Shown: positions 22,500-34,825, numbered from the stretch's first letter. The stretch is 64,000 nucleotides of DNA from Nymphalis io (GCF_905147045.1 NC_065891.1:13153001-13217000); one strand, 5' to 3'. Translations and numbers: made by a program. The notes: generated by a model not told the origin, from the sequence alone.

Positions 22500-23192
22500 G
22501 ACGAATTAATATGATAGATTTTATAATATGTGGTATGGAATTTTAATATAATTATTTATTTATGTTCATTTAGTTTATCATTAATTTTACGAACATCTTT
22601 GGATGAGGCGCAATTAATCTGTAGTATTTATTCTTAGGTCAGAAAAAATGACAGTTAGTGACATTGACATTAATTAACGACATTATCATATAATAAATCA
22701 ATTATTTAAAGAGAGAAAATAAAAATAACAAATTTTTAATTTTGGTTTCCATATTGACAATCTCATCCTGTTAATAAAATAATTAACAAAAAATATTTAC
22801 AAAAACAAATATTTCTAATGAGAAACGTATTTAAAAATATATTTACGCATATTTATATTTAATATAATTAAAAGGTAACCTACCCCAACCGTTATATCAA
22901 AGTCTGGGAGCATTAACAAGACGCTATGTTCTTAGAACGCATCAGTTCGTGTTCGGTTCTGGTAATTGGCTTCTAAAGTAGGGAACACGGCTACATCACC
23001 TGCGGCCACGCCCATTTCATGTCGATCCTCCCAAATGTACCCTCGGGTGATATTCTATTTCATTTGAGCACGCTGAAAGTTGCCGAGTTTAAAAATTCTG
23101 CCACCATCTATTTCTGATAGATTGGCAGTAGATTTGTTTTTTTTTTTTTTCATTAAAATGCTTTTTCTTGACTTTAATAATAATAATAATAT
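22500..23192. other. AT-rich DNA with a GC-richer unique patch at 22875-23110
   Basis: The patch ('cctgcggccacgcccatttc' and neighbours) matches none of the repeat families and has no open frame of note. It may be a decayed element or a conserved non-coding piece. Confidence 0.35.
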
Positions 23193-23420
23193 CCCAATCC
23201 CAAATTAAGCTTGTACAAAGCTTGTGCTATGGAAACCAGACAACTGATATACTACATATACTACTTTTCTTTTGTAAATTCATACTTATATAGATAATTA
23301 CACCCAGACTCAAGGCAAACAGACATGTTCATGCACACAAATGTCTGTCCTGGGTGGGAATCGAATCCACAACCTTCGGCGTGAAAGGCAAGTGTCTACC
23401 AACCACGCTAACCGGCTCGT
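23193..23420 (-). mobile_element. family D tRNA-derived SINE, copy 2
   Basis: The minus-strand head 'gagccggttagcgtggttgg' and B-box 'ggattcgattcccacc' are followed by the same body as the copy at 7481. The distal end is slightly shorter than in copy 3. Confidence 0.83.
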
Positions 23421-23842
23421 CAACTTTCTAACATTCAGGTTGATTTTTGATAAATGATGGAATTAATTTAATCGACTTATAATAATTACATCATTAATAA
23501 GTCACAGGCTATATTGCCAATTTAATATTAAAGAATAAAAACAAATATGGCTGCGATTATAGGTTTTATTATACAGGTAAAAATTATGTTTGCTTTTAAT
23601 TATTTTATGATACTGACAACAAATTACTTTGAATTAACCAACAAAACAAGTGATTAATGCAATGTTATCGTATAAACTTAAAATTTTTGGTGATGTTTTA
23701 TAATAAGCTTTGTCGATTTTTGCTTTAATAAATATTTAAAATTGGTTTAGTGTACAGTTTATCAGTGCAAATTTAAAAAATCTTAACCTTTGCCCATTTA
23801 TTAATAGGTTTTTGATTATATAAGATCTCTTGGTGGTATAAT

Positions 23843-24096
23843 ATCCTGGGACATTTTTCACACACGGCCGTCTGATCCCAAATTACGCTTGTACAGAGCT
23901 TGTACTATGGAAACCAGACAACTGATATACTACATATACTATTTTTCTTTTGTAAATACATACTTATATAGATAACTACACCCAGACTCAGGACAAACAG
24001 ACATGTTCATGCACACAAATATCTGTTCTGGGTGGGAATCGAACCCACATCTTCGGAATGAAAGGCAAGCATCCACCAACCACGCCAACTGGGTCG
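23843..24096 (-). mobile_element. family D tRNA-derived SINE, copy 3
   Basis: It is the most complete of the three, from 'atcctgggacatttttcaca' to 'ccacgccaactgggtc' on the plus strand. The B-box complement 'gggaatcgaaccca' is intact. It lies 650 bp from copy 2 in the same orientation. Confidence 0.85.
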
Positions 24097-24099
24097 TCG

Positions 24100-24810
24100 A
24101 TCGTCGTATCGTTTGGTTATTTTCTAGTGCCAAGCAGCAATACTCAGTATGCATTCATTTGCTAGTCGGCCTTCCTTTTTTAAAGTAGGAAACAACACGA
24201 TAAAGCCCGCAGGCAGACCACTAACGTTTAAAACAGGTGAAGCAACGCACAGTAACTAATTACTTAATAATATTAAAATTATACATGATTTTTTCGTAAT
24301 ATGCATATGTTACGAAAAAACACTCACTTTAATAATTCATTGTTAGGCGAACTGAGTCCTGTCAAATGACGTAACATGTAGCTCAGGAGTCTAGGATTTA
24401 CGGATGACTTTGCTTAAGTTTAATATCTACCATTATTGATAGGCATTATACAGTTCAATCAAGAGGTAAACTAGATTTGAGGTAGACTTACAGCCGTTCG
24501 ATCTGGATATATCGACTGGATCTTGTCAAACAAATGGTCCTGAGTACATCTTGTGTCACAGCGCTCTTGCTCATTGTCAGACAGGCAAAGTATGATATAG
24601 TAAGTTCTATTCATTGTTGTATATCTTATGTTTTTTTTAAGGATGCTGTATAATGTGTAAAGGTAAATGATGAGCTATCCATCGTTATTATAACACATAT
24701 TAGGAATAAAATAAATTAAAGAATATATAATAGTATAATTAACAAAAATAATAATATTAACGTTAAATAACATAGTGTGATTCCAATCTTTTTTTTATTT
24801 TTATTTGTAG
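24100..24810. other. AT-rich stretch without recognised feature
   Basis: No repeat unit or coding signal was recognised. Confidence 0.5.
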
Positions 24811-25070
24811 TATAGCTAGGCAGACGAGCATATGGGCCACCTGATGTAAGTGGTCACCAATGCCCATAGACATTGGCATTGTAAGAAATGATAACCGCTT
24901 ACATCGCCAATGCGCCACCAAACCTTGGGAACTAAGATGTTATGTCCCTTGTGCCTGTAATTACACTGGCTCACTCACCCTTCAAACCGGAAGACAACAA
25001 TACTAAGTACTGCTGTTATGAGTGGGTGGTACCTAGCCAGACGAGCTTGCACAAAGGCATACTACCAGTA
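24811..25070 (-). mobile_element. family B element, near full length
   Basis: It reads from 'gcagacgagcatatgggcca' to 'acgagcttgcacaaaggcat', then 'actaccagta'. A short loss occurs around 'tttgcggtagaatatctgatg'. It belongs to the commoner 'gcccatagacattggcattg' subfamily. Confidence 0.87.
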
Positions 25071-25539
25071 AATCTATGGGAACAAATGACCCAGCTCTCT
25101 AAGATTGTAGAAGTGTATCTAGATAGTTCCTCTATATATAATACCTCTAGAACAATTTTATTTCTAATAAAATATATTCATGACCGACGTATATCTCTCG
25201 TACAACCAAAAATTGATAAAACCCTTCCAATCTTTGCTAGTTAAATTAAACGAATCTTCCGAGTTGACTCATTTGATGTCAATTCATCTGATCGAGAAGC
25301 CTAAACGACTTTGGAACAATTAAAAATTAAGCTAAAATTGTCCGTTTTGAAAACACTCTGGACACAATTTAATCCCTTTTGTATTTAAAGCATGTTCTTG
25401 CAATCAATTGGTATTAATACGAAATAAACTTAAAAAATACGCCATCGATTTAAGATTTCAAAAACAAATATATATTTTTTACTTTAATGGATTTTATTTA
25501 AGGACAGTATGATTCACAACGAGATAATCATAGTCAAGT

Positions 25540-25660
25540 CAAGTCAGAGTCAATAATCTTTATTCAATATAGAAGCGGTACACTTACTTATCGTCATAAA
25601 TCTACCAACGGTTCGGAAATAAGCACTTCGGACCTAAAAATAAAACGGGTGAAAGAAACT
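25540..25660 (-). mobile_element. family F LINE 3' tail fragment
   Basis: 'tcaagtcaagtcagagtcaa' is a tandem tail, followed by 'taatctttattcaatatag' and 'accaacggttcggaaat', the reverse of the F 3' end. Confidence 0.5.
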
Positions 25661-25793
25661 GTATTTTTTCTTCATATCACATATTTTACAATTATATCTA
25701 ATATACATTAATAGAATTATATTTTTTATTTTAAATCCTTTTTTTTAAGACCTCCATGCCGGTCGTTTCATTCCCATAATAACATGTTACATA

Positions 25794-25845
25794 ACTGGTA
25801 GTAGGGCTTTGTGCAAGCTCGTCTGGGTAGGTACGGGTGGTACCC
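25794..25845 (+). mobile_element. family B element, 5' fragment
   Basis: Only about 50 bp, 'actggtagtagggctttgtg' to 'gtctgggtaggtac', then the copy breaks off. A 5'-end-only fragment is unusual for a retroelement, so a later deletion is likely. Confidence 0.72.
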
Positions 25846-25849
25846 AGTA

Positions 25850-26205
25850 TGTTTTTCTGGTAAGCATGACGATGATGATGCTAACTAGTGTCATGATTAC
25901 CTCGCTTTAAACGAAATGAGTTCGCAAAGCAGTCAAAAGCGTAAACAAGAAATTTTCTATTCTAAAATTGCTTGTTTTTAAAAATGTTTTTTACTAATAA
26001 TTTCTTTTTCATTTATTTATACTAGAAATGTTGTTTTTGGCATTTGCTTACAAACAAATAACTTTTCATTATAATAATACTAAGCATATTTTATAAATTT
26101 ACAATGAAAATGATAATTTATAATCCTTTATTTTAACTTAGTGTACTATTACTTAAATTGGTTCATTATAAGCACGGCATTTATAATTTTTCGACAGCGT
26201 TTAAA
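25850..26205. other. AT-rich stretch without recognised feature
   Basis: Nothing beyond short A/T runs was recognised. Confidence 0.5.
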
Positions 26206-26208
26206 CTA

Positions 26209-26310
26209 GTGTTTAGAACGCGTGAATCTTAACCGATGATCGTGGGTTCAAACCCGGGCAAGCACTACTGAATTTGTTTTTATAATTCAGCTTGACGGTG
26301 AAGGAAAATA
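26209..26310 (+). mobile_element. family A SINE, head fragment
   Basis: 'gtgtttagaacgcgtgaatc' and an intact B-box, 'gggttcaaacccgggcaagc', are followed by a shortened body ending 'cttgacggtgaaggaaaata'. It stops about 10 bp before a family B copy that has lost its own 5' end, so a deletion probably fused the two. Confidence 0.8.
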
Positions 26311-26322
26311 GGTAAAAAGGAA

Positions 26323-26578
26323 AGGTACCACCCAGTCATCAGATATTCTACCGCAAAACAGCAACACTTGATATTGTTGTGTTCCGGTTTGAAGGGTGAG
26401 TGAGCCAGTGTAATTACAGGCACAAGGGACATCAAATCTTAGTTCTCAAGGTTGGTGGCGCATTGGCTATAAGCGATGGTTGACATTTCTTACAATGCCA
26501 ATGTCTAAGGGCGTTTGGTGACCACTTACCATCAGGTGGCCCATATGCTCGTCCACCTTCCTATTCTATAAAAAAAAA
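26323..26578 (+). mobile_element. family B element, 5' truncated, young subfamily
   Basis: It begins at 'aggtaccacccagtcatcag' and continues to 'cctattctata' and an A-run. It shares the 'aatgtctaagggcg' and 'gcgatggttgacatttc' variants with the 13857 and 47292 copies, so the three form one subfamily. Confidence 0.88.
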
Positions 26579-26718
26579 TGTTAAAACACTTTAATTTCAA
26601 TTAAAGTGTTGAAAAGATTTCAAAATTTTCAGATAACTATAATTCATTGAATTATATAATAACACACATTAACGGTATAACAACATCTGCCTTTATTTGA
26701 TGGATGCGCGGTAAATGC

Positions 26719-26749
26719 GATCACGTGACACATCATCGGCACATTTGTG
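26719..26749. promoter_or_regulatory. E-box-centred motif, copy 1
   Basis: 'gatcacgtgacacat' contains the palindrome TCACGTGA (CACGTG E-box, a bHLH target) and is followed by 'catcggcacatttgtg'. A close match lies at 28697-28726. Regulatory function is inferred only from the motif and the duplication. Confidence 0.3.
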
Positions 26750-26957
26750 CAGGCCTCATCTGTCAAACAGTGGACATCGAACTGATCGATTCGTCGGTTT
26801 GCGTATGTAAAGCATTAGACGCTAGACCTATTTATAAAAAAAAAGTTTTGTGGACGTCAAATTATTTTTTTTGTTTTCTTCTTCTATTATATCTATAACT
26901 ATTGTCTGTTTGTTTGAAAGCGGTAATCTCAGGACTAATCAGTACGATTTGAATAAA

Positions 26958-27215
26958 GGTTACCTGACGGTAAGTGGTCACTAGCGCTCACAGATATTGG
27001 CGCTGAAAGAAATATGAACTATATCTTGCATCGCTAATGCGCCACTAACTTGTGAACTTAGATGGTATTTCCCTTGTGCCTGTAGTTACAATAGCTCACT
27101 CGCTCTTCGACCGGAATACAACAATACTAAGTATTGCCCTTTAGTCTTCGAATATCTGATGAGTGGGTGGTACCTAGCCCAGACGGGCTTGTATAGGGCC
27201 ATACCACCTAGTAAA
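26958..27215 (-). mobile_element. family B element, older subfamily
   Basis: 'ctgacggtaagtggtcacta', 'gatattggcgctgaaagaaat', 'cttgtgcctgtagttacaa' and 'gagtgggtggtacctag' follow the consensus with many substitutions. The tail end is missing. Confidence 0.8.
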
Positions 27216-27312
27216 CCTCTGGAACAACAAGCTGGAAGAAGCCAGCACTTTTGAATTCTATATATTTTAATTGTCAACGTCGATATGGTGTAACATTACG
27301 CCACATGCTAAC

Positions 27313-27340
27313 GCAAGCCAAGCCAAAGCCAAAGCCATAC
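27313..27340. repeat. (aagcc)n-like simple repeat
   Basis: It is an irregular run of 'aagcc' and 'aaagcc' units of about 28 bp, of the kind that ends family F LINE copies. No F body is attached. Confidence 0.6.
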
Positions 27341-27390
27341 CACAAAAGTTAGTCCGCCAAGCGCGGCCGTGACCATTAGTGACATAAAGT

Positions 27391-27686
27391 ACAGTAACAG
27401 CCTGTTAATGTCCCACTGCTGGGCTAAGGCCTCCTCTCCCTTTTGAGGAGAAGGTTTGGAGCTTATTCCACCATGCAGCTCCAATGCGGGTTGGTAGAAT
27501 ACACATATGGCATAATTTCCATGAAATTAGACACATGTAGGTTTTCTCACGATGTTTTCCTTCACCGTCAAGCACGAGATGAATTATAAACACAAATAAA
27601 GCACATGAAAATTCAGTGGTGCTCGCCCAGGTTTGAACCCACGATCATCGGTTAAGATTCACGCGTTCTAACCACTAGGCCATCTC
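27391..27686 (-). mobile_element. family A SINE, nearly full length
   Basis: It runs from 'acagtaacagcctgttaatg' to 'aggccatctc' and lacks the last few bases of the tRNA head. A 12-bp duplication with one mismatch (gtgacataaagt at 27379-27390, gtgacatcaagt at 27687-27698) bounds it. Confidence 0.88.
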
Positions 27687-27699
27687 GTGACATCAAGTG

Positions 27700-28130
27700 G
27701 TAAGAATTAAATAACTCATTTACTCATATATCGGAACGTCAGTCAGTCGTTTATTCCGTAGAAACTGTAATTGCCCATGGCAACACGAATAACGAGATTG
27801 GATATAATATACAAGTTTTTATTGTTCTTGAATGGTATAACAGTGGGTTACGTTGCAAATCTACAAATTGTTTAAAATAGAATGAATTTTATTATAAGTT
27901 CGTGTATTATAATTGATTAGTCATCGTTTCTGAATAGCAAGGCTGAGCTTTGAAATTTAGTGTTAACTTTAGTAATAATATATGTTCGTCTAGTTCAGAA
28001 CAATTGTGGACAAACGTATGGATTGTTGAGATTTAATAATTGCGAATGTGAAAACCGCTTCCAATTGTTTCTAACTAAATTCATATGAATATTTCGAACT
28101 TAAAAATTTAGAGTACTTACACTTATACAC
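27700..28130. other. AT-rich stretch without recognised feature
   Basis: No repeat unit or exon-like frame was recognised. Confidence 0.5.
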
Positions 28131-28132
28131 GT

Positions 28133-28375
28133 ACTTACTAATATTATAAATGCGAAATGCAAAATAAATGGTAGTTTGTTTGTTCGTTCTTTTCCTTTAC
28201 TCGTTAAAACACCGCTTGCCTAAATGAATAAAACTATTTCTTTTAATGGGATAAGTAATTCCATACATGACACTTTTAACCATAAAATCTTAAATCAAAA
28301 TACCTACATTACTTCCTTCGATTAATACTTTTAAAAGTACAAACCATCCAGCTTTTTAATATAGATATAGATTTA
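28133..28375 (+). mobile_element. Helitron-like family E fragment
   Basis: 'acttactaatattataaatg' matches the family E start with a changed first base. The body contains 'tagtttgtttgttcgttc' and ends around 'ccagctttttaatatagata'. No CTAG end was identified. Confidence 0.4.
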
Positions 28376-28696
28376 TACGAGAGAAAGCTGGTATGTTGGC
28401 GTCCAGTCGGTGATATCAGACATATTGCTTTTGGATTCCCAAGAAACAACAGCGTTGATATCTTCAATCACGATTAATTTCGAATTTATTTAAATAAAAA
28501 AACAACCGCTGGGCAGTGACTTTGTCAAATACGAATATCGTCGCAACATTGACAGCAAACTGCCAGTAACAAACAAAGCACAGATTAAACAAAAAACCTA
28601 TATACATAGCTTGATGCTTCTTTAAGCAACGCCATCTATCGAGGACTCGTCGACTTAACGTTTCCACCACTACATATATATGTACTGGGAATACGA

Positions 28697-28726
28697 GATC
28701 ACGTGACACATATCGTCACATATGTG
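28697..28726. promoter_or_regulatory. E-box-centred motif, copy 2
   Basis: 'gatcacgtgacacatatcg' then 'tcacatatgtg' matches copy 1 (26719) with a one-base gap and two substitutions. It holds CACGTG and the palindrome CACATATGTG. Neither copy lies in a recognised transposon. Confidence 0.3.
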
Positions 28727-28864
28727 ATCAGTGAACCACGGGACATTACAATTGATGAGGTTAGTATATCTTGTGGCAGATAAACGTCACACACACTTGA
28801 GCTTAGTCTAATTAGTTAAAGAATTAATTCGAAATTATACCTTGCAATATATATAATATAATAT

Positions 28865-29106
28865 GATACTTAAATATAGTTCACTTAAATGAACATTTAA
28901 ATCAAAATTTACGCTAACTGGCAATTTTTTATATACATTATTTGAAATAACGCCAGGGTTGACAGAGTTCAAAATAAATTGTCCGCCTATGAGTCTGTGA
29001 TACTGTTAGAGATATAGTTTAGATACTTAAATATAGTTTACTTAAATGAACATTTAAATCAAAATTTACGCTAACTGGCAATTTTATTATATACATTATT
29101 TGAAAT
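28865..29106 (+). repeat. direct duplication, 84-85-bp units 157 bp apart
   Basis: Units at 28865-28948 and 29022-29106 share 'gatacttaaatatagtt' through 'acattatttgaaat'. They differ by one substitution (ttcactt/tttactt) and a small change in the T-run. About 73 bp of unrelated DNA separates them. This is a recent local duplication. Confidence 0.9.
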
Positions 29107-29429
29107 CCAATTTTATATTTTTATTTATTTATAAATCATCGCTTAATTAATAGTATCTACAACTTCGTTCGGTTTGAAAGTAGCCTATAAAGACAATCCT
29201 TTGTTAAGTTTTATGCTCTACATAGTATGTTTTTAACGCTTTCTTCTAGCTAACATCGTTTGAAATTCTTATTAAGAAATAACAATCGGTCGTGTTCACA
29301 GTAATAACGCTTGGACAACTAAGGATTCAAGATAAGAATATCGTAAAAAAAACAAGATATGTTTATTGGTAAAGTACTTAAATGGTTCCAGTTTGTGTGT
29401 GTATGTGTTTGTATAGCCTTTGTTTACTC

Positions 29430-29610
29430 TGGAAAAATGCGTTACGCGTTTCCCCCACGGGAACAGTGGGGGGGGGGGTAACATCGGAATACCCACTAAA
29501 AAACCAGCGGTACCCTTTCCGTCTTAACGAGGATCCACGGGATCCACGAGATAGCTTTCACATGCTACCGTGACGCTCTGACGGCCGGCCCGCCTATGCG
29601 GGCCTACATA
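29430..29610. repeat. GC-rich unclassified repeat with G-run and palindrome
   Basis: It contains an 11-G run (29468-29478), 'gaggatccacgggatccacg', and a GC stem 'ggccggcccgcctatgcggg'. Composition is sharply unlike the flanks. It looks like a LINE or other transposon tail, but I cannot name the family. Confidence 0.45.
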
Positions 29611-29619
29611 AATGTGTTT

Positions 29620-30640
29620 GTATAGCCTATTCCAACCCCAAGAGAAGTAAACCCAAATATAGAATTTTGACACCGATATAATTTTTCGAGATCTTGAATA
29701 ATCTATGATATTCGCGAAAAAATGGCGTTTTCAATGTCCGCGACGTTGTAATCGGAAATTCGAAAGTTAAATTAATGTGGTTCGTAGTAGTCAAGTGGAA
29801 TAGTGTTGTATTATAAATAAAGGTAAATTAATGTAGAACTGCTTATACTGCGTAATACAAGAGAACAATTAGAAAATTGCATGCAATTAGTTAATTTAGA
29901 AAATCTACGGTTTGCTTACCGTTACTCCTATTCCTATTGGAATAGGGTATATATTTTTAAGTATGAATGCATGTGTTATTGCCATGTATTATATAATTTA
30001 TTGTATGTATGTATGTATTATATAATTATATTGTGTTATATAATTGTATGATAAATTAGAGCTTATTAGCAGGAGGTTAATTGAATTAAAAATTAATTAT
30101 CTACTTATTTGCATCGTAACAATAATATAGTTTAATCATCATGAATTTTAGCCGTAAAAATATATTTTGAAATTTCATGGAACTGTTTACCGTTAAAATA
30201 ATATTATGACGGTTAGCTACAAGTTGGAAAAGTTAGTAAAATTCGAAGTTATTCAGTAATTTAGTTTCAAGTTAGTGTATAGAGCAGATGGTCGCCTCGC
30301 CTGTGCCGGGTTTCATTTGTTTTGTGTTTAAGGCTGGCTCACATTGCATTACATTTCACTATATATTATTTTATCCTATTTGTAACATGAATGAATAACA
30401 TTAGCATTTCTCCTGACTTTAAAAACTGGCAACTTCCAGAACCCTGCTACTGAGAATATTTAAAAAGAAAAACTCATTTATTTTTATCGATTGGCCCTTG
30501 TTTAGAAACTAGGACCTTGGTGTGTTGGCTTATAAGCTAGCCGCTAGACGAAAGAGGCAGGCAAACCTACTTGGCATCTTAAAGATGGGTATATTAGTAA
30601 ATATCATCGGTATACTAATAAGTAAAGCCAGCTTGAGGGT
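29620..30640. other. AT-rich stretch without recognised feature
   Basis: It holds short 'tgta' repeats near 30001-30020 and a palindromic 'cctattcctattggaatagg'. Nothing else was recognised. Confidence 0.5.
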
Positions 30641-30644
30641 CTAC

Positions 30645-30960
30645 TCGAAGTCAAAGCCAAAATCAAAATATATTTTATTTAAGTATCATAAGCTATCAGA
30701 GGCACTTTGACAACACACATTTTACAATTTTTGTTTTAACATCAAGCTACCTGTTTGTAGATTCTACCGAGAACTGGCAACACAGTAGTTCCTAATTTTT
30801 AACAATAAAAAAATGACGTGCCTAATATACAATTATATTTATATATCCTGTAGGAGCATCAACGACTACTAGCTCCAAGCTATTCTATTATTTATATAAT
30901 CTTGTATAATATAATACGACTTATTTACTTACCATTGTAAATTGTAGTATTTTTTAATAT
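30645..30960 (-). mobile_element. family F LINE 3' UTR fragment
   Basis: 'gtcaaagccaaaatcaaaat' (tail) is followed by 'tatattttatttaagtatc', 'tgtagattctaccgagaact', 'ggcaacacagtagttcc' and 'tagctccaagct', in the order seen at 2185-2510. Confidence 0.65.
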
Positions 30961-30964
30961 ACCA

Positions 30965-33235
30965 CAGCAACACTCATTTTTCATTATGGGTTACAAGAAT
31001 AAAAAAAAAGTTTAATTAACCTCCCCGGTTTAAACTTGTTCAGAAGTAATTCGGTGATACGTCAAGGGACAGTCATTACGGCTGAATTTGATGTAGTCGT
31101 GAATTAGCGAGACTAATCGGGAGACATCGTTAGTGGTCCGTCGGGGGCAGTTGCACAGCGATGTGTGACGTGGCGCCTGATTAACTGAGTTAACCTAATA
31201 CAGACTTAAAAAACTATATAGAAATAATTGTTTTAACAATATATTATCTTTTTATTAATTTTATATATTTATGCAAGTTCAACTTTAAGCTTTGATCCAA
31301 AACTGTAAAAAACTATAATCCGAATAACACGGAATATTTGCATTAGAACCGATAATGAGTATAAGATTGATAGACTGAAGCTATAATCATATTTATTGTT
31401 TAATTTATATACTCTTGACAAACTTCCTACTCGGCGACGATTAAGTTTAATATTTAAGTGAGAAATAACGACGAATTCAATATAATCCGGCAATTTTGAT
31501 TGTAATGCTGCTAATAAAAGCATACTGGTACAGCTAACTTAATCATAAGAATAGAAAGATAAATTAAACGGACAAAACGTCTGTGAAGATTTGTTCGGTT
31601 AATAGCTTGGAGGCAGAATTATATCCAATACGCATTTTCATTCCTTCGCCACCTGAAACAGGAGATAAAGCTCTCCTTTTTTCTCTTCTTTTAGCTCTTT
31701 TGCTCAGCAGTTGGACTTATTACTTTTATAATAAATTTTGCTCCACTTTTGCTCAATATTGTTTACTTTATTTATCTGTCTACATTCATAATTTAAAGAA
31801 TTTCTAATAAAGAAATGTGCAAACGTTTTTTTTTCTATGTTTTACTTGTAACATATCTCTGTCTATTATCTATCGTACATAACGTAGTTAGATATGATTA
31901 TATAATTAGTGTAAAAGCTACGCTTATTTTTAATGTTAATTTCTATTTAATTTAACAAGCCACGGGTCGGTGATATCAAAGGATTTCTAAGTTTAAACGG
32001 CATTAAATCTAAAATTCAAATGTAACACGTTCCACGCGGTGCTCAATGTCCCTTTGTAAGTAACAAGAGTATAACATTGAGCTAAAGTAGCGAGAAATGT
32101 TACACGTAACGTTAGAATTGTTACTCGGATGTGAACTTATCTTGTAATTTAATTTTGAATACTTTTCTATTTCCTTTTCAAGTAGAAGAAATTATTGATA
32201 GATATCCGAGTAGTTAACTGATCTGCATCTTTGGATACTCTTAACGTACTATTTGTGAATAGCGAAAGATAACAACAATTATTATTACTACTGTTTTGTC
32301 TTTACCAATACTAAAATAGTAAGTGTTCTATAATTTAACGTGGAAAGTGAGTCGTACCTACTAAAGCAGACATCTTCATTATGGTTCTCTGATATACATG
32401 GCTAGCATATAAGCATGTATCTGATCTTTCCTCAATCGTGTTGGATTGCTGGACTGGAATAAGACTAGTGACTTGTGCACTCTAAATTTTTTTATACGAG
32501 TAGCTTCCCTTAAGAGTGGTGATTACGGCCAATTCAGTAATTCTACAACCAATTTAAAAAAACAGCTCATTAAACTTTATTCAAGAAAATGTTGATAAAA
32601 AAGACTATTAAGATAAATTTAAAATCAATGTTCTCTGGAAGTTATGGCTTATGTACATATACATCTAATTATCTGAACCTTCTTGCCTTCGAAATATTCT
32701 TGACAATGGAAGTCACTTCTATTATTTCTTTATAAACGCGTCAAAGGGTGCACTCATTCCTTCGTGCACACGAGAGAACTAATCTGCTAATGCACCTATA
32801 TTTAGTACAAATACTATCGTCTACTGCATTTCATTACGGATTCGGAAATCATTTGGTTTCAAACGAACATTTGTCAGAGTTACCCGATTTTGGCTCAGTC
32901 ATAAATATCGACGAGGCTGAAGCGATTGTACTTTGAGTTATTATCGCTTGATAATCGATTATTACAATACGGGTTCTCTGTTTTAAGCTGGCACAAATGG
33001 GTGCAAAAATTGGCAAAAGGTTGACCTAATGCTGAGTAACTACTTCAAGTAAAGTGTCACTTTCCATACCAACCCTGAAATCTCAGATGATATATCCCTT
33101 ATGTAGAAGACGATAGAATAAATTTTGTTTGGGTTACCTAAACACAAAAACCTATCGCTAGTATTATTTTATTTAAAGAAAGAAGGTAGACTAGCGAAGA
33201 ATCCGTTAAATGGTATATGGTGGTAACGGTGGTAG
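30965..33235. other. repeat-poor stretch with GC-richer patch at 31020-31200
   Basis: The patch has 'cggtgatacgtcaagggac' and 'gtccgtcgggggcagttgc' and matches no family in the window. The rest is AT-rich. Frames of 62-84 codons at 31269, 31583 and 32748 have no motif. Confidence 0.4.
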
Positions 33236-33261
33236 CTTTAAACTTTATTTAAAGTTTAAAG
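33236..33261. repeat. perfect inverted repeat, 12-bp arms
   Basis: 'ctttaaacttta' is followed by 'tt' and its exact complement. It is short and AT-rich. Confidence 0.85.
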
Positions 33262-33779
33262 GGTTCCTATGGCGTACTGTGAAATGGTTATGTGAAACAT
33301 CAGCTATAAGCATTGACTCGATGGATTGTTGAACAATGAGATACAATGGTGATATGTTACTTCACTCCAAATTTGGGACATCGACGATTGCGTCATCGAC
33401 ATACTACTCATTCGCATGAAAGCGTTTTGCTTTTCTCTTGGAATGAAACGTCCTTTAGGTCTCTATTTGCTGAGCATTATAATTATTTATTGACTGTTTT
33501 CTAGGGTTCGAGATAACCACGATACATTTTAGACTTAATATAATTGCAGTTTCTAACTAATGCATACTGCATTCTGGCAGAGATTTTGTGTAATTTTGTG
33601 TTTTTTATTGAATATTTCAAATTGTTAACTTTCAATTTTGCAGCCTGAACTACACGATAACTTGAAACTTGGAGGCAACGTTGCACTTTACACACTTAAT
33701 AGATTTTTTTAAATTAACATTTTATATCATATACTCGTATTATATGTGAAACTATGATCGTCCCGTGACCGACCCGTTC

Positions 33780-33855
33780 ATTAACCTGTAAATGTCCTAT
33801 TTTAAGCAAAAGATCTTTTTTAAGCTCATTGGAAAGAGAAGGTTCAAAGCCTAAA
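33780..33855 (-). mobile_element. possible very old family A SINE fragment
   Basis: 'aacctgtaaatgtcctatttt', 'agatcttttttaagc' and 'gaaagagaaggttcaaagcc' loosely follow the reversed A 3' part. Matching is weak. Confidence 0.3.
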
Positions 33856-33859
33856 AGCC

Positions 33860-34825
33860 TTCAAAGCGAATAAAAGAACAGATTATTATGATCATATACA
33901 TTTTAGATATGAAGCAAGCTAGTACAATCAGGCAGCAGTGATTCTCTATGGGTGGAGTCCCGATGTCTATTCCGAGTTATCGATTGATGTTACTTATCCA
34001 CTCTAACAATAATTTGTTTCAATTACCGCAGACATAACGGACTAAATTAAATAGGTGTGTGTAAAATATGGTTACGCTTTTTCCAGCCGTTTTATTACTA
34101 GCACTTAGTAATAGCTGGTTTATAGCGAGGATATTTCTTGTTCGTCTTTTAAACGTTTTCTCGTAATCGAATCGATTGTCTAATGGACTTGTGGTCAGTG
34201 TGAGGCGTTAGTTATCTATTACATAACATGGTATGCGTATGTTTGGCTGTGTTTATGTTAATTATAAATTTATACTGTAAATAATGAAATGTACTTTTTA
34301 ATTAACGAACGTTTCATTATTTAGTATTAATTTTGATGGTATTTCGCGATTGATCTATTCATGTTAAGTGATGATTCCAACGTGCTTGCAAAAATGCTTG
34401 ATTAAAGTATTCATTTTTATTTTTAATATAATAAGGATGTATTAAGATATATTATTAATATTTTATACATTAAAACCAAAAGAAGAATGATAAAAATTAT
34501 AATATAGAATAAATAATACAATATGTTTTATAAATTGTTGATATAAAGTAATTTGGTTTAAAGCGTAGTCATCGCTATTATTTACAGTGGTTTTAAATAA
34601 TTCAATCCAGTCTAGAAATAAAAGTTATATCAGTAAATTAACAAATGCCATATTTGTGCGCGAAAAATTATTCAAAAAAAGGGGTGGTGTTACCCACCCG
34701 TAATACTAACGAGTACTTTCAGTTATGAAAATATTTAAGTAATGTATAAATTGTTGTAATAATATGTAAGTATGTAGCTTGTAGAAATATTTAAATTTTA
34801 TAATGTATTGATTATCACTACTTAC
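33860..34825. other. AT-rich stretch without recognised feature
   Basis: A small stem 'ggggtggtgttacccaccc' lies at 34681-34699. Nothing else was recognised. Confidence 0.45.

Noticed and set aside
24003..24188. Open frame with a plausible start across a tRNA-like region
   Set aside because: It lies on the antisense of a family D SINE. Copies at 7481 and 23193 give similar accidental frames, so the reading is a by-product of the repeat.
28865..29106. CRISPR-like repeat-spacer-repeat
   Set aside because: There are only two units of 84-85 bp, in a eukaryotic repeat landscape.
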